From Rhynchopus sp. YZ270_cl-10 (lineage: Eukaryota > Euglenozoa > Diplonemea > Diplonemida > Diplonemidae): a DNA stretch of 64,000 nucleotides. The stretch lies in contig OZ037845.1 in the NCBI GenBank assembly GCA_964035575.1, positions 1,178,001 to 1,242,000 on the forward strand, given 5' to 3'. This document shows, one piece after another, positions 51,123 to 62,596 of this stretch (the stretch's first letter is position 1; every line of letters begins with the position of its first letter). The translations under genes and the position numbers were made by a program. The notes below the pieces were generated by a model that did no database searches, was not told the DNA's origin, and saw only the letters and a program-made list of their open reading frames with translations.

Positions 51123-52458
51123 GGGTCTCCCTTTTGGAAGGGAGACATCACCAAGGGGAAAGCAGCAACAGTGATGCACCCCACTCTTCAGTACGGCTGA
51201 TGGCTGATGACATACCCTAAGCCACCCGACACTCTTCTCAGCTCTCATGTCGTATCAAGAAAAGCAAAGACACTGTGTTGAAGGTCGCGATGTAAATGAG
51301 CACTGTACAGAGTTCCTTTCTGTGCACCCAGGATAGAAGTAAACACAACAGCGTATCAGCAACATAATGAGGGAGTTCACATTGTGATGGTCTGTGTCCT
51401 CTCTCTGTCTTGGATAAACAGCTTTTTGTGCGCTTCAAAAAAATGAAGCAAAAAAAAGGCCACAAAAGGGCCCCCCTTTTGACGCTGTTGGAGAGATGCT
51501 GTTGCGAAATTGAGAAAGCATTTGGAAACACTTCAGGACCTCCTAGAGCTTCGAACCGATCTTATTGCATTGTGCTGCCTGGGTTGAGAAAATTTATCTG
51601 ATTTTGTCTTTATGTTGTAATGTCTGCAAACATAAGGGTGTGGTGTAGTGTGAATGGCTCTGTTTGCATAGGGTCCGTTCCAGGTTGGCGTTCCCCTCCA
51701 GTCCCTCTCACTTCATTTTTCGCTACAGGACACTCAGGATGGGGGTGTGCAGGTCTGTAGATTATCCTATCCTACATCCACAGTATATCTTCTTAGTGCT
51801 TTGGTCTGAGGTGACAAATACAGTTGGTCAGGAGGTGGCAAAAAGCGTCTCCCCTCTGCTGCTCTTGAGACCGTCCATTGGTACGACGTCTGCAAAGTCA
51901 GTGTAAGGAGGTGGAAGACTCTGTCCTTGTGTGGACAAACAGTGGTTGTGTCAGAGAGGGGGGTCTTTTTTTGCAACGTTGTTTCCCCCTGGTATCTTTT
52001 TGAAGATACTCTAGATCTGTTTTCCCCCCTCCGCTAGCTGGGGGGTTTTGCTGGTGGACCTTTCTTTTTTTGTCATGCGCTCCACTATTTTGAACGCATT
52101 TTCTCATACATTTTTCTCTCGTTTGCTTCACCTTTTTCTCTACAGACGGAAAAAAAAACAGGACTTTCCATTTTTATTACCCTCCTTTCCTAAACAAGAT
52201 TTTTCGTTTGCAGTCTCAAACCGTTCATGTCATGGTCCACTACACTACCGTCAAAAACTGAGAGGGCAGATACTCCGTCTTGTGGTGTCCCCTCACTTAG
52301 TAAATCCACATGAAGGCGTACGATGGTCACGTCCAAACCTTTTTTGTTTTGATCTGTCATCTTCTATCTTTAGATTGCTACTTCATCCTCCCTCTTCCCT
52401 CTTCGCTCTTCCCTTCCCACGCCCCCATAGGAGAGGGGGGCCTATCTCTACACATGCG
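51123..52458 (+). other. Spacer without a recognised gene
   Basis: Only short ORFs without recognisable domains. The last ~150 bases are pyrimidine-rich and probably the leader of the next gene. Confidence 0.5.
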
Positions 52459-52863
52459 ATGTACAGCGAAGCGGGTTGGGACAAGGCAAGAGAGAGACGG
52501 AGGGCGTGGCTTGTGTCTGGGCGTCCTGGGCGGATTGATGTGACAGTCGTGTTTGTGTTCGGTGTGATCGCAGGGGTGTCCATGTGCATCCTGCTTCTGT
52601 GGGCCACCGGGTCTATCGGCCCGCGGTCCTGGTGCAGTGGCAACCAAGCGCTCTCGGTAGACCACCAACAGCTCGTGCAGTACATGCAGGAGGTTTCAGA
52701 GAGCCAGGTCGCGTACCTGAAACGCGAGCTTTTCAAGTCCATGCAAGAGGCGGCAACGCACCGTGCCAACTCGGACACATGCCAGAACGCACTCAGCGCG
52801 CAATGTCCGATGGCAGCGATGTGTGCAAGCATTCATGAAGTTGGTAAGGTTGATTTGGCATAA
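52459..52863 (+). CDS. Small single-pass membrane protein, unknown function
   Basis: It has 134 residues from the ATG at 52459. A basic N-terminal stretch (KARERRRAWLVSGRPGRID) precedes one hydrophobic helix, VTVVFVFGVIAGVSMCILLL (about 28-48), so the C-terminal two thirds probably face the lumen or exterior (signal-anchor type), with six Cys. A GTAAGG at 52844 could be an intron donor, in which case the last residues (KVDLA) are not real and a further exon follows after the CGCAG at 52944; the continuation runs into a hairpin-repeat-like region, so I kept the unspliced end. No family recognised. Confidence 0.55.
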   Translation: MYSEAGWDKARERRRAWLVSGRPGRIDVTVVFVFGVIAGVSMCILLLWATGSIGPRSWCSGNQALSVDHQQLVQYMQEVSESQVAYLKRELFKSMQEAATHRANSDTCQNALSAQCPMAAMCASIHEVGKVDLA

Positions 52864-52982
52864 CCTATGTAGGTGTCTAGGGGAAAGAGGGATATGTTAA
52901 GAGAGCAAAGGGATCAGTACCGTCCACCTTCTTTGCCATCGCAGAAGCACTGCGTCTGTCGAGGCGTTTGCGCTCTTGTATC

Positions 52983-53017
52983 AAGGTGGCTGAGATCGAG
53001 GGGCTGAGGTTCGTCTT
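52983..53017 (+). repeat. GAGA-tetraloop hairpin family (variant)
   Basis: AAGGTGG pairs with TTCGTCTT through three G-U pairs around CTGAG-ATCGAGGGG-CTGAG. Confidence 0.5.
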
Positions 53018-53296
53018 ACCAACCGTTCTCTTTGAGGGGTACGAGAGGTTCATTCATGCTACAACTTTTCCCACCCCTTATTTTCGTTCAGGCTGTAGGT
53101 AAGTTAGGGATGTACTGTGGTCTTCTCTTTGTGGTGTGCGTAGAAAATGCAGCACAAACCATGCATTTTGTAGGTACAAATTATAGAAAAAAAAATACCA
53201 CATTGCTATGATCACGATATCCAGATATTCTACCATGCTTTTTCACAGTTCATTTACTCAATTCCCTCGCTTCGATTACATTTTTCTTTTAACCAG

Positions 53297-53349
53297 TGCC
53301 TGCGTCCGCCGAACGGTGAGGCGTTTGCTCTTTCAACTTCTCTTTTTCC
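53297..53349 (+). repeat. GAGGCGTTTGCAC hairpin family
   Basis: TGCCTGCGTCCGCCGAACGG, TGAGGCGTTTGCTCTTTCAA, then CTTCTCTTTTT. Confidence 0.45.
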
Positions 53350-53500
53350 TGTTGCAGAGAAGAGGAACAAAAATCATGTATCTGGCCTACACAAATTGGG
53401 GGGTATTTTTTTTGCTGTGATATTAAAGCTGTTTTTTCTCTTTTCTTGTGCACACAGTGAAGCGCTTTCATCACCTTTCGATATTTTTTTAGTCATGACT

Positions 53501-53528
53501 GTATCCCAGAGGCGTTTGCACTTTCAAC
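53501..53528 (+). repeat. GAGGCGTTTGCAC hairpin family, short copy
   Basis: GTATCCCAGAGGCGTTTGCA, then CTTTCAAC. No T tail. Confidence 0.35.
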
Positions 53529-53613
53529 ACCGGGGGTCATGGTGACTAAGACACAGAGCGGTGTGAGACATCAGAGAAAAGCGTTTTTTTTTCTTCTTTT
53601 TGAACGTTATTGT

Positions 53614-53645
53614 GTGCTTTCTGTTCTTTGAATGGAAAGTATATG
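53614..53645 (+). repeat. Variant of the TTCTATTC hairpin family
   Basis: CTTTCTGTTC-TTTG-AATGGAAAG, then TATATGAAAT. Confidence 0.4.
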
Positions 53646-54168
53646 AAATATGGTTCATTTTATAGCAAGAGAACAGGTCGTGGCAAAAGCAACATGCACT
53701 CTGTACCATAAAGTTCCAAGTAAACGACCGTATTTTTTTTTGTTCTCGAGGGCGTGGCGCGTCCGCCTTTTTTTTGCTATCACCCGGTAGGATGCCCGTG
53801 TGTGCAGTGTAGGCGCACTCTCTCCTATGGTAGCCAAAGTTTTGGGGTGAGTGTCTAGGTAATTCATCGAAAACTTTTTCCCTCATCACTAACTTAAACC
53901 TCCCCCCCATGTGTCCCCTCCGGGGTTTAAATGCGGGTAAGATGCGTTCTTGTCCATCCCGTCTCGTGATATTCCGTTCTTTCAATAAAAAAAAAGCTTT
54001 CCTTTTTGAAACCCAGCTTAATATATAACAACAGTAAGTGCAGAGTCAGTGTACTTCACTTTTTTAAAAAAAGACGCAATTTGTTTGAAATGAATTTATT
54101 ATGTTTTGTTCTATGTGCCTGCGTCCACAGAGGTGTTTCTGGATGAGTAAGGGACTCCCTGCATTTAT

Positions 54169-54200
54169 AAGATGTGTGCACGAGAGGCACCTTTCATCTT
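54169..54200 (+). repeat. GAGA-tetraloop hairpin family (variant)
   Basis: AAGATG pairs with CATCTT, and GTG with CAC, around CACGAGAGG. Confidence 0.55.
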
Positions 54201-54436
54201 TTCAAGCTTTCTTTATGTTCAAAACAATACGAAAAACCACACCCCCTACTTTGTTTCTCTCTCTTTTTGAACAAGGTGATTCTTTTCAGGGCAACAAACG
54301 CACCGAGGCCCTATTGTCTTACACTTTTCTCACATTTTTTTTCTTCCCACCTCAAAATCCAGGCAACAATCCACACATTTTATAACCCCTCCCCTTTTTT
54401 CCCTTTTTTTCTTGGGGGGAGGGGAGGTAAGGCACG

Positions 54437-57400
54437 ATGTCGCATGAATGGCGGATACCTGTAGAACCATTTGCAGGAGACCAGCAGCCCGACCAGGATG
54501 GTACGAGTGAAATGAATGAATTTTTGCAGGTTCATGCGGGTGCCGACGATGAGGAAACTGTGCGTATAAATAAGGTGGAGCAGAAGCGGAAGCGCCAGGA
54601 GAAGGTTGCCGCCGAAAACACCCACGCACGGAAGCGTCAACGCAAGGATAAGGAGGCCGTCATTCAAAAGACGCCCGAGCAGAAGAGACACGAAGCGCTT
54701 GCAAGAGAAAAGCGTCAGGAGCGTTCATTCCGAAGGGAGGTAGACATCATGCGTGGTGGGAAGTACTACAAGCTGAAGGACGAAATGCTCGAGAGGGAGC
54801 GTGCGGTCCGTGACGCGCGGAAGAACAAGATTGAATCGCGCGACTTTGTCGAGCGTGCGAACAAACAACAGGACCTGAGTGAGCTGGACATCCGTGCCAA
54901 CCGCATCAACGATATTGCGCGTGCGTTCTACAGCAGCCCGACGTACAGCAAGACCGGTAACAGGGCGATTGGCGAGATTGTCACGTTGGTGCCACAGCAC
55001 GCCCTAGGCTACATCAAGCTTGTATGCGAGGGTGAGGACCTTGACCTGCTCCCCACAGAGCTGGCGCAAGACTCTGAGTTCATGAAGGTGCGGAAGTTCC
55101 TCATCGACGGCACGTCTGTGCTGCACAAGGCACTGCTCGTAGGAGACCTTGTTGAGTTTGAGTTCTACCCGAACCTGCAGGGCACGGCAGTGTCCTCAGA
55201 TGACTGGAAGTTCGCCAACAGAGGCGAAATTCAGTGGGTCGCCCACGAGCTCAAGATCCGCTACAATGCCATCGACAAGATCCCATACCGCTCCCAAATG
55301 GTTCCGCTCGAAGTCCGTAAGTACATGTTGTCCCTGCTTGAGCTTATTGAGGCAGAAGCCGACCTCGCCCTCTACGCAAAGATCACTCAGGAGCTTGAGT
55401 TCTGGCGCCGCCTCCTTGGTGAGGAGTACACAAACAAGCCAGCCCGCGGTCTCATGTTCTGGCACGTCCTCCTCATCCTCTCGATTGCAAGCAGGACCTG
55501 GCTCGAGTCTGCCACAGTGCCCCTCATGCTTGCGTCCTTCTTCGATTCCTTCACGGGGTCGGAGTTCATTGAGGTGACGCTTCCTGGTTTGATTGAGACT
55601 GAGGTGCTTACGGAAGCTGCGCTGGTTAAGGCGGCACAGTTTGTGTTCCTGTTCAAGAAGCACACCGACAACGATGTGACGAGTCTGTATCAGCACCTTG
55701 TGTCGTCGCACAAGCAGATGCCACCTGAGTCGGACTCTGCGGTTGAAATGAAGGTCAGTTTGGACAAGACGCTGAACATCCTGAGGGAGCTGGACAGCTT
55801 CCCTTCCCTGCTTGGGCAGGCGTGCAACAAGGGGTACAACACACTGCGGGTGAAGTCGAAGGAGGAGCTGCGTGACGTGGACCGTATCATCACTGCCGAG
55901 AAGGAGGGGCACTCCACGGAAGTGGACGGGCTTGACCCGCTGCCCCGTCTTGAGGAGTTCCTTGTGGAGGACTCGCTCGCACCAGAGAACCTTCCCAAGA
56001 ACCGTGCAGAAGGATCCTGGGGCACACCGGAGGTCTACACACGCACCGCCTTCGAGTTGCTCCGTGCAGACACGTACCGTGAATTCCAATACTCCATGCA
56101 CCACAAAATCCACAAGTGGCAAGAGTTCCAGCAAATGACCGACGAAGGCGAAAAGCGCAACATCGACAGACCCACCCGTCTCATGAACGTATGTTGAATT
56201 GTCGGAGAACCTTTCCTAATTATTTTTTCTAAATACAAAAACAGATCGTGTCCGTCATGGGAGTCAACTACACAGGACAGACCCAGGCTGGGCGTCTTTG
56301 CTACACAGTCCGTTTCCAGAAAATCGAGCACATGGAACGTGCGTGGGAGATGAGGTATTGTTTCCCCCACCTGACATTGTTGAGGCTTACTTAATGCGAG
56401 AGGCTTATACCAATTATTCTCTCTCTTTTTACCTTTTTAACCCCTACAGAATGTACGACAAGGGTAACTTGGTTGCAATTACTGTCGACCGTTTTAAGGA
56501 GACTATCTGGTGGGCGGTTGTTGGACACAGAGATTTGGTGTTGCTGTCTGAGTACATTGTGGGGCTTGAGTTCATTGCGGGGGACCCTGTGGACTTGCAG
56601 AAGAAGCTGCAGCAGATGCAGCGTGAGGGTAAGGATGCGGAGAACTGTCTCATGGTTGAGGCGAACACTGTGTTCTTTGCGGGGTACCGTCCTGTGTTGG
56701 AGGCGCTGCAACTCTTTGCGAGAAACGCAAAGAGCGAAGGGCACTGCCCGTTCGAGGACTTCCTTGTGTATGGGCAGAACGGCACCAAGACACCGCCGTG
56801 GGTTGAACACAACCGCGAGGCATTCGACAGGGAGCTCAAGAACTGCACAGAGGAGAACACCTTCGATTTGTCCCAGGAGCGTGCGATTCAGGGGCTTGCG
56901 AACAACTTCCTTCTCGTCCAGGGTCCTCCTGGGACCGGGAAGAGTTACACCGGAGTGAAGATGGTGGACGTGATCCTTCGTACACGATACGCCGCGCTCG
57001 ACAAGCTGAACAACAACAAGGAGAAGAAACAGATTGAGGAGCTCATGGCGGAGGCACGCAAGTCGAGTGAGAACTACCAGCAGATGCAGAAGCGGTGCGA
57101 CCAGCTCAAGGACATGGTCATGCAGGACAAACTCAAGCGTGACAACGCAGAGAGAAACCGCGACTACAAACAATGTAAGGAGATCCGAGAGGTATGCTGT
57201 TCTATTCCGTACCATTCACACAACACATCACACAGAGAATCCTGAGAAACATGAACAAGCGTGAAAAGAACAAAGCCCAGATGCGCGAAATTGACAACCA
57301 ACAGTCGCTTTTGTTCGTCAAGATCATGCAGCTTGAACAGACCCGTGAGAAGGAGACACGCATCATGAAGCGCAACTCTGGGCCGATCCAGATTATCACA

Positions 57401-60162
57401 TACAAGAACCATTCCCTCGACGAGTTTATGATGGATGTGATGCCATCTGTACGGTTGTGCGCTGACGAGCCGACCAGACGCGACGGGCTTGTCCGTTTCG
57501 GTTCGCGTTCCCTCTGTGAAGAGCTTGAACAGTACAACGTCGTTGAGCACGTCCGTCGCTACGAGCTGGAGCCTGGCCTCATGCCCTACCAGAAGGTCGT
57601 GTCTGCGTCGCTCCGCAGCAAGGTCGACCACCTGAAGACCATTGGCGCAGAAATCTCGCATCTTCAGGGAGGCAACCTGACCGTCGAGTGCATGAACAAC
57701 TCCCTCAGCGAGGAGCAGAAGCGCAGCTTCGGTGCAATCTCTGAAGCCTCCATCGAGAAGTGGGTGGGCAAGCCGTACGACGAGGTGCTTGTCTCCCTTG
57801 AGGACGCACAGAGGCGTGCTTTGCAGGAGGACAAAGACAGGGATGAGGACGGTTCTGATGATGGTGTCGGGAGAATGAACGGTGTGAGTGGGCTTCAGGA
57901 TGAGCGTGACATCTACTACACGAAGGCGGAGCAGGAGGCTGAGGACAAACAGCGTGAGAAGTTCATGCAATCGTTCTCCCCTGTGCTTCCGGACACGAAG
58001 ATGCCAAAGGAGCCGACACTCTCCTTCATGCAGCCCACCGACATCGATAGCCTGAGAAAATCGGACAGGCAGGAGCTTAAGAACTTCTACATCCAAAGGC
58101 ATCTCAAAAAGGTGCTCCAGCTCTACCAAAAGCTTAAGGCAGAGTACATCTACCTTGTCTCCGCACAGTTCGAGTTCAGACAGCAGATCAAGTGTGACGC
58201 ACTCCAGCACGCCCAGGTTATCGGCCTGACCGTGACCGGGTGCACCATCAACAAGGAGCTGCTGAACAACATCCAGCCGACCATTCTCATTGTTGAGGAG
58301 GCGGCAGAGATTCTTGAGAGTCAGATTATCTCGTGTTTGAACCAGCGCACTATCCAGCAGGTTGTGCTTGTTGGTGACCATAAGCAGGTATGCCCACCCC
58401 TCCCACCCTTATCCTAACAACATCTTACAGCTGCGCCCCATCGTGCGTGACTACGCTATTGCACGCGACTGCAAGCTTGACATGTCGTTGTTCGAGCGGA
58501 TGGCGAACAACAACATCCCGGTGCACAACTTGACCAACCAGAGAAGAATGGTGCCGGCGATCTCGCAGTTCGTGCGTCCACTGTACAGAGAGCTTCGTGA
58601 CGACGACTCGTTGAAGCCACGTAAGATGCACTGCGAGCTGTCTGGAGAAGTGCGTGCCGCAGGTGACATCCCCGGACTCGGTAAGCCTGTCTGGTTCTGG
58701 TCGCACGACACTGTCGAGGAGCGTTCCCAGGTGGGTCTCTCTGTTGTGAACCCCATGGAAACGAAGATGATTGTCTGGCTCGTAAAGTACTTCATGGCGC
58801 GTGGAATGTCGCTCAACCAGATGACTGTTCTCACCCCATACAAAGGACAGTTGAGAGATATTAAGGATGCTTTGGAGGCAGCGAGTGTGTGGCGTCCGGA
58901 CATGGCGTGTACTGTGGATCGTTTCCAGGGTGACGAGAATGACCTGATGATTGTCAGTCTGGTGCGTACCCAGAAGCTGACAGAGTTCATCCAGGCGCCG
59001 GATCGCATGTGTGTGTTGCTGTCGCGTGCTCGCTTTGGGATGGTTATTCTTGGAAACTCCGCACTCCTGGACAGCCCTGAGGTGCCTCACTGGATGAAGA
59101 CCATGGAGACCCTTGTGGCGAACAACTGGATCGGACCTAAGTTCCCTATGCTTTGCGACCGTCACCCAGAGGCCACTAAGCACACTGGAATGGAGATTCG
59201 CGAGCTGCTCAACCCTGAGTCCGCTGAGGCCAAGATCGAGAACTTCTGCACCCAGGTGTGCGGGGCGACGTACAAACACTGCATACAGCCTCAGGTGCAC
59301 AGGTGCACCAGGGACTGCCACCACGGTGACCACATTGTGTGTGAACACACCTGTGGGGCAGACCTTCCCTGCAAGCATAAATGTAGCCAGCTTTGCGGGG
59401 TGTGCTTCTCCAACAAGTGTTTCTGCACGGAGAGCATCACAGAGAACGGTACGTGCTACACCTACCAGGAGGTGTCGCATGACAACTGGGAGCAAAAGCA
59501 CCACACCATCACACGCGAGGGCTGCGACGGTGTGGCAAAGTGCTGCGAGCGCACCGTCTACGTCAAGCTCCACTGCGGCCACTTCGAGGAGACACGTTGC
59601 GACCTCCTCGCGAAGTACCCCAACGAAGACGCCTTCATTCATGCCAAGGCCGACAGTTGCAAAGGGTATAAATTTCCCACCCCCACACTCCCTTCTTTTT
59701 TTTCTTAAATTTTCACCTCAACAAACCCCTCTCAGCTGCCGCATTGGTGACGCATTTTACACGGAGTTCCCTAGCCGGATGGACATCCACCCGAGCCTGT
59801 ACCGGACTGCGCAGCAGAATGAGCGTGCTGAGCAGGAGCGGATTGCGATGTTTGAGGCACCGAACGATTATGTGCCTCGCAAGTATGCGGAGTCTGCTGT
59901 GGGCAGTGTTGCATCTTCTCAGGTGATGCTGAAGCAGGAGTTTGTACAGCGTGACGACCAGGCGTTCGACCTGTACGTCCCTGTCAAGAGAGAGCAAGAA
60001 GTGGCCCCCTCAGAAGTTGCCACTGAAGACGGTGGCTATCTGCCTTCCTCCATCGGTGCTGTCTCCGTCAAAACTGAAGAAGCATCCGAGCTTGGAGGAC
60101 AATTCGATCTCCCAAACGCTTACAACCTTGAACCGCCTCTAAAGAAACAGCGGACTGAGTAA
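54437..60162 (+). CDS. ZNFX1: ZNFX1-like SF1 RNA helicase with NFX1-type zinc fingers, 6 exons
   Basis: Exons are 54437-56188, 56245-56354, 56450-57191, 57236-58387, 58431-59665 and 59736-60162; all phases agree and give 1805 residues. The N-terminus is basic with long helices. SF1/UPF1-type helicase motifs are in order: GPPGTGKS (779-786), VEEAAE (1221-1226), GDHKQLRPIV across the exon 4/5 junction, NQRRMVPAISQFVRPLY, LTPYKGQ, TVDRFQGDEND and LSRARFGMVILGN. The region between Walker A and B holds a large charged coiled-coil insert. A Cys/His cluster (about 1525-1640: VCGATYKHC, RCTRDCHHGD, CEHTCG, CKHKCSQLCGVC) is the NFX1-type zinc finger that separates ZNFX1 from UPF1 and Aquarius. In animals and fission yeast (Hrr1) this family works with Argonaute/RdRP in small-RNA silencing. 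Introns are 43-95 nt. Confidence 0.9.
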
Positions 60163-60800
60163 AATAATGAAAAAAAAAGATTTTGACCCCTCTGTGTTAT
60201 CAGCACAGAAGGGGAGGGTCGACTATTTTTGCAAACTTCTGAGGGGGGGAAAAAAAAAATGTATGGAACGTTGTGAGGTGATAATTTTGGTGTGGGGTAT
60301 GGGGGTGTTGGTGCCTTTTCGCATTTTTCTTTTTCTTTTATTTTGGTTTTTGACCTGACACGGAACAGGGTGCAGGGCATCGTTGTTGGTAGGTACACTG
60401 TCACGAGAGGGCTTTGTATTTCAACTCTACTCTTGTTGACGTCTCTGACTCCACAAATGTAATTTAAAAAAAAAAAAAAAAAAGAAAAGCGTCGATAAAA
60501 TGGGAGGGATCATGTGGTTTGTTTTATTTGCACGTGCCTGCCTCCCGAGGTGCCTGCACAATATCAGCTTCATATTTTTTTTGGGGTATGTTCGAAAACC
60601 GCCCGGGGGTTTTTGTAATTGAACGAAAAGGTAAAAAAAAAACCGGGTTTATTTCTTTTTGAAGAAAACTATCTGTTCTATTTTCATTTTTTTTTTCCCC
60701 CTCCAAATAAGAATACGACAACATATTTGGGGCTTTTTTTAAAAAAACTTTGAAAGAGGTGGCCTCTTCTGAAAAGCTTTTTTAGAAAGACTTTTACTTC
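60163..60800 (+). other. AT-rich spacer after the helicase gene
   Basis: No gene seen. GGTACACTGTCACGAGAGGG, then CTTTGTATTTCAA (60391-60424), matches a word at 17206-17240, a further variant of the CACGAGAGG hairpins. Confidence 0.5.
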
Positions 60801-61420
60801 TGGTGTGGCTAAATCCAGTACAAAAACAGCACAAAAGAAGTACAAAAGAAGTACAAAAATTACACTTTATTTTGGGGGTGTTTTTCGCGAAAAATTATTT
60901 CCCTGTATAAACTTTTTGGGGGTCGGGGTCGGGGGGAAATTTTTTTTTTTGGCCTACAAAAAATTGGGGAATTTTTTTTTCTTCTTCGATTATTGGGAGT
61001 CCGTGCGTGCTGTGATGGGGTCACTTTGCGCTGAGAAATGAGTATTTTTGACCTAAAATGCATGCATCAGTTTTTACAGGGCATTTTCAGGTTTAGTGTA
61101 AAATATGGTCAGTACTTGACCACTGAGGGTAAAGTGCAAAGTAAACGTGGGGGCAGTTTGCATAGCTGCGAACTTTGCTGCATGTTGTGACCCACCATTT
61201 TACGGACGGAGACCGACAGTGCCAATTTATGTCGACATTTTTCAGAAATGTTGCATACCGTGGCTTCGCCAGGAACTTTTGGGCCATGACTTGGGGCGAT
61301 TGGGAAAGTACGAATTGGTACCAAAAATAAAAAAAAACCCCTTTTTTTGGGTATACAAAAAAAATACAAAAAAATACAAAGTACAAAAATTACACTTTAT
61401 TTTTGGAGTTAGCCACACCA
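60801..61420. mobile_element. TIR transposon, TGGTGTGGCT family, copy 1
   Basis: TGGTGTGGCTAA and TTAGCCACACCA ends, with ACTTC duplicated at 60796-60800 and 61421-61425. Near both ends the direct word AGTACAAAAATTACACTTTA is repeated. It contains GAAATGTTGCATACCGTGGC, then TTCGC, similar to part of the hAT element at 16112. Non-coding, 620 bp. Confidence 0.85.
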
Positions 61421-61448
61421 ACTTCTGTTTTTTTTTTTTTTTGGTGAT

Positions 61449-62405
61449 TGGTGTGGCTGAAACCAGCAAATTTCACTGCTAAAGAACTGCTAACAAACTG
61501 CTAAATAATACCCTTTTTTTAGGGGTGGTGTATAAAAACATTTTTTTACCTTGGTTTTTCCACTCCCCCTGTTGGCGCGCCTCCACTCTTGCACACCCAT
61601 GTGTGACCCCACCGTTGAACGCAATTGACTCGCTGAGTCAAAAGAACGCACAGAACGGGGCTGGAAAAAATCACGAAAAACGCGTTCCGTGCGCCTGCGG
61701 CGCCTACAAAGTAAGTTTTCCCCTGAGTATGCTGTGTATACTGTGTATACTGTGTATACTGTGTATACTGTGTATACTGTGTATACTGTGTATACTGTGT
61801 ATACTGTGTATACTGTGTATACTGTGTATACTGTGTATACTGTGTATACTGTGTATACTGTGTATACTGTGTATACTGTGTATACTGTGTATACTGTGTA
61901 TACTGTGTATACTGTGTATACTGTGTATACTGTGTATACTGTGTATACTGTGTATACTGTGTATACTGTGTATACTGTGTATACTGTGTATACTGTGTAT
62001 ACTGTGTATACTGTGTATACTGTGTATACTGTGTATACTGTGTATACTGTGTATACTGTGTATACTGTGTATACTGTGTATACTGTGTATACTGTGTATA
62101 CTGTGTATACTGTGTATACTGTGTATACTGTGTATACTGTGTATACTGTGTATACTGTGTATACTGCGGAAATTGACCAAAAACGAGAACTTGTCCATTT
62201 CGGCGAATTGACCCCACCACTGGCCGGACGGATTCCGGAAATGCAAATGCCGGCGTTAAAAAGCTCACCAACGAAAAAAAAAAATTTTTTTTTCCAACAC
62301 CCGTGGGGAAAAAAGTTTTTATACACCACCCCCCCAAAAATGCATGCTAACAAAGTGCTAACAAACTGCTAAATAATACCCTTTTTTTTGGGTTCAGCCA
62401 CACCA
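61449..62405. mobile_element. TIR transposon, TGGTGTGGCT family, copy 2, carrying a minisatellite
   Basis: TGGTGTGGCTGAAACC and GGGTTCAGCCACACCA ends, with GTGAT duplicated at 61444-61448 and 62406-62410. The sub-terminal word CAAACTGCTAAATAATACCC is present in direct orientation at both ends. The core is mostly the 9-bp array. It lies only 23 bp past the duplication of copy 1. Confidence 0.85.
61732..62166. repeat. 48 copies of a 9-bp minisatellite
   Basis: The unit CTGTGTATA is repeated exactly 48 times (61732-62163). It makes long apparent ORFs of tripeptide repeats in several frames on both strands, all spurious. Confidence 0.98.
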
Positions 62406-62410
62406 GTGAT

Positions 62411-62596
62411 GTAAACGAGAAATATTATGAACTGAAGAAAAGCCCCTTCACTCCTTCACATTCTTTTTTGGAACTCCAGAATTAAGTTGCCCTTTCTCCA
62501 CAGGGAGTTCACCGTACACCCAACAACCCCCCTCCAGGAGAACGAAAAGGGGAGGATAAGGGAGGGGAAGATTATCCAACGACAAACCGCAATGCT
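62411..62596 (+). other. Short spacer between transposon and the last gene
   Basis: It holds the putative acceptor at 62503 and a purine-rich stretch. Nothing else seen. Confidence 0.4.

Larger units (their letters stand above)
52864..54436 (+). other. AT-rich spacer without a recognised gene
   Basis: It holds hairpins of three families (52983, 53297, 53501, 53614, 54169). No convincing ORF. Confidence 0.5.

Noticed and set aside
52945-53099. Possible last exon of the small membrane protein after an acceptor-like CGCAG
   Set aside because: The translated part overlaps hairpin-repeat sequence found between genes, so it is probably not coding; left as an alternative only.
61525-62372. Very long ORFs of VYT, CIL, YTQ or HSI repeats on both strands
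   Set aside because: They are the 9-bp minisatellite read in different frames; no gene signals around them.
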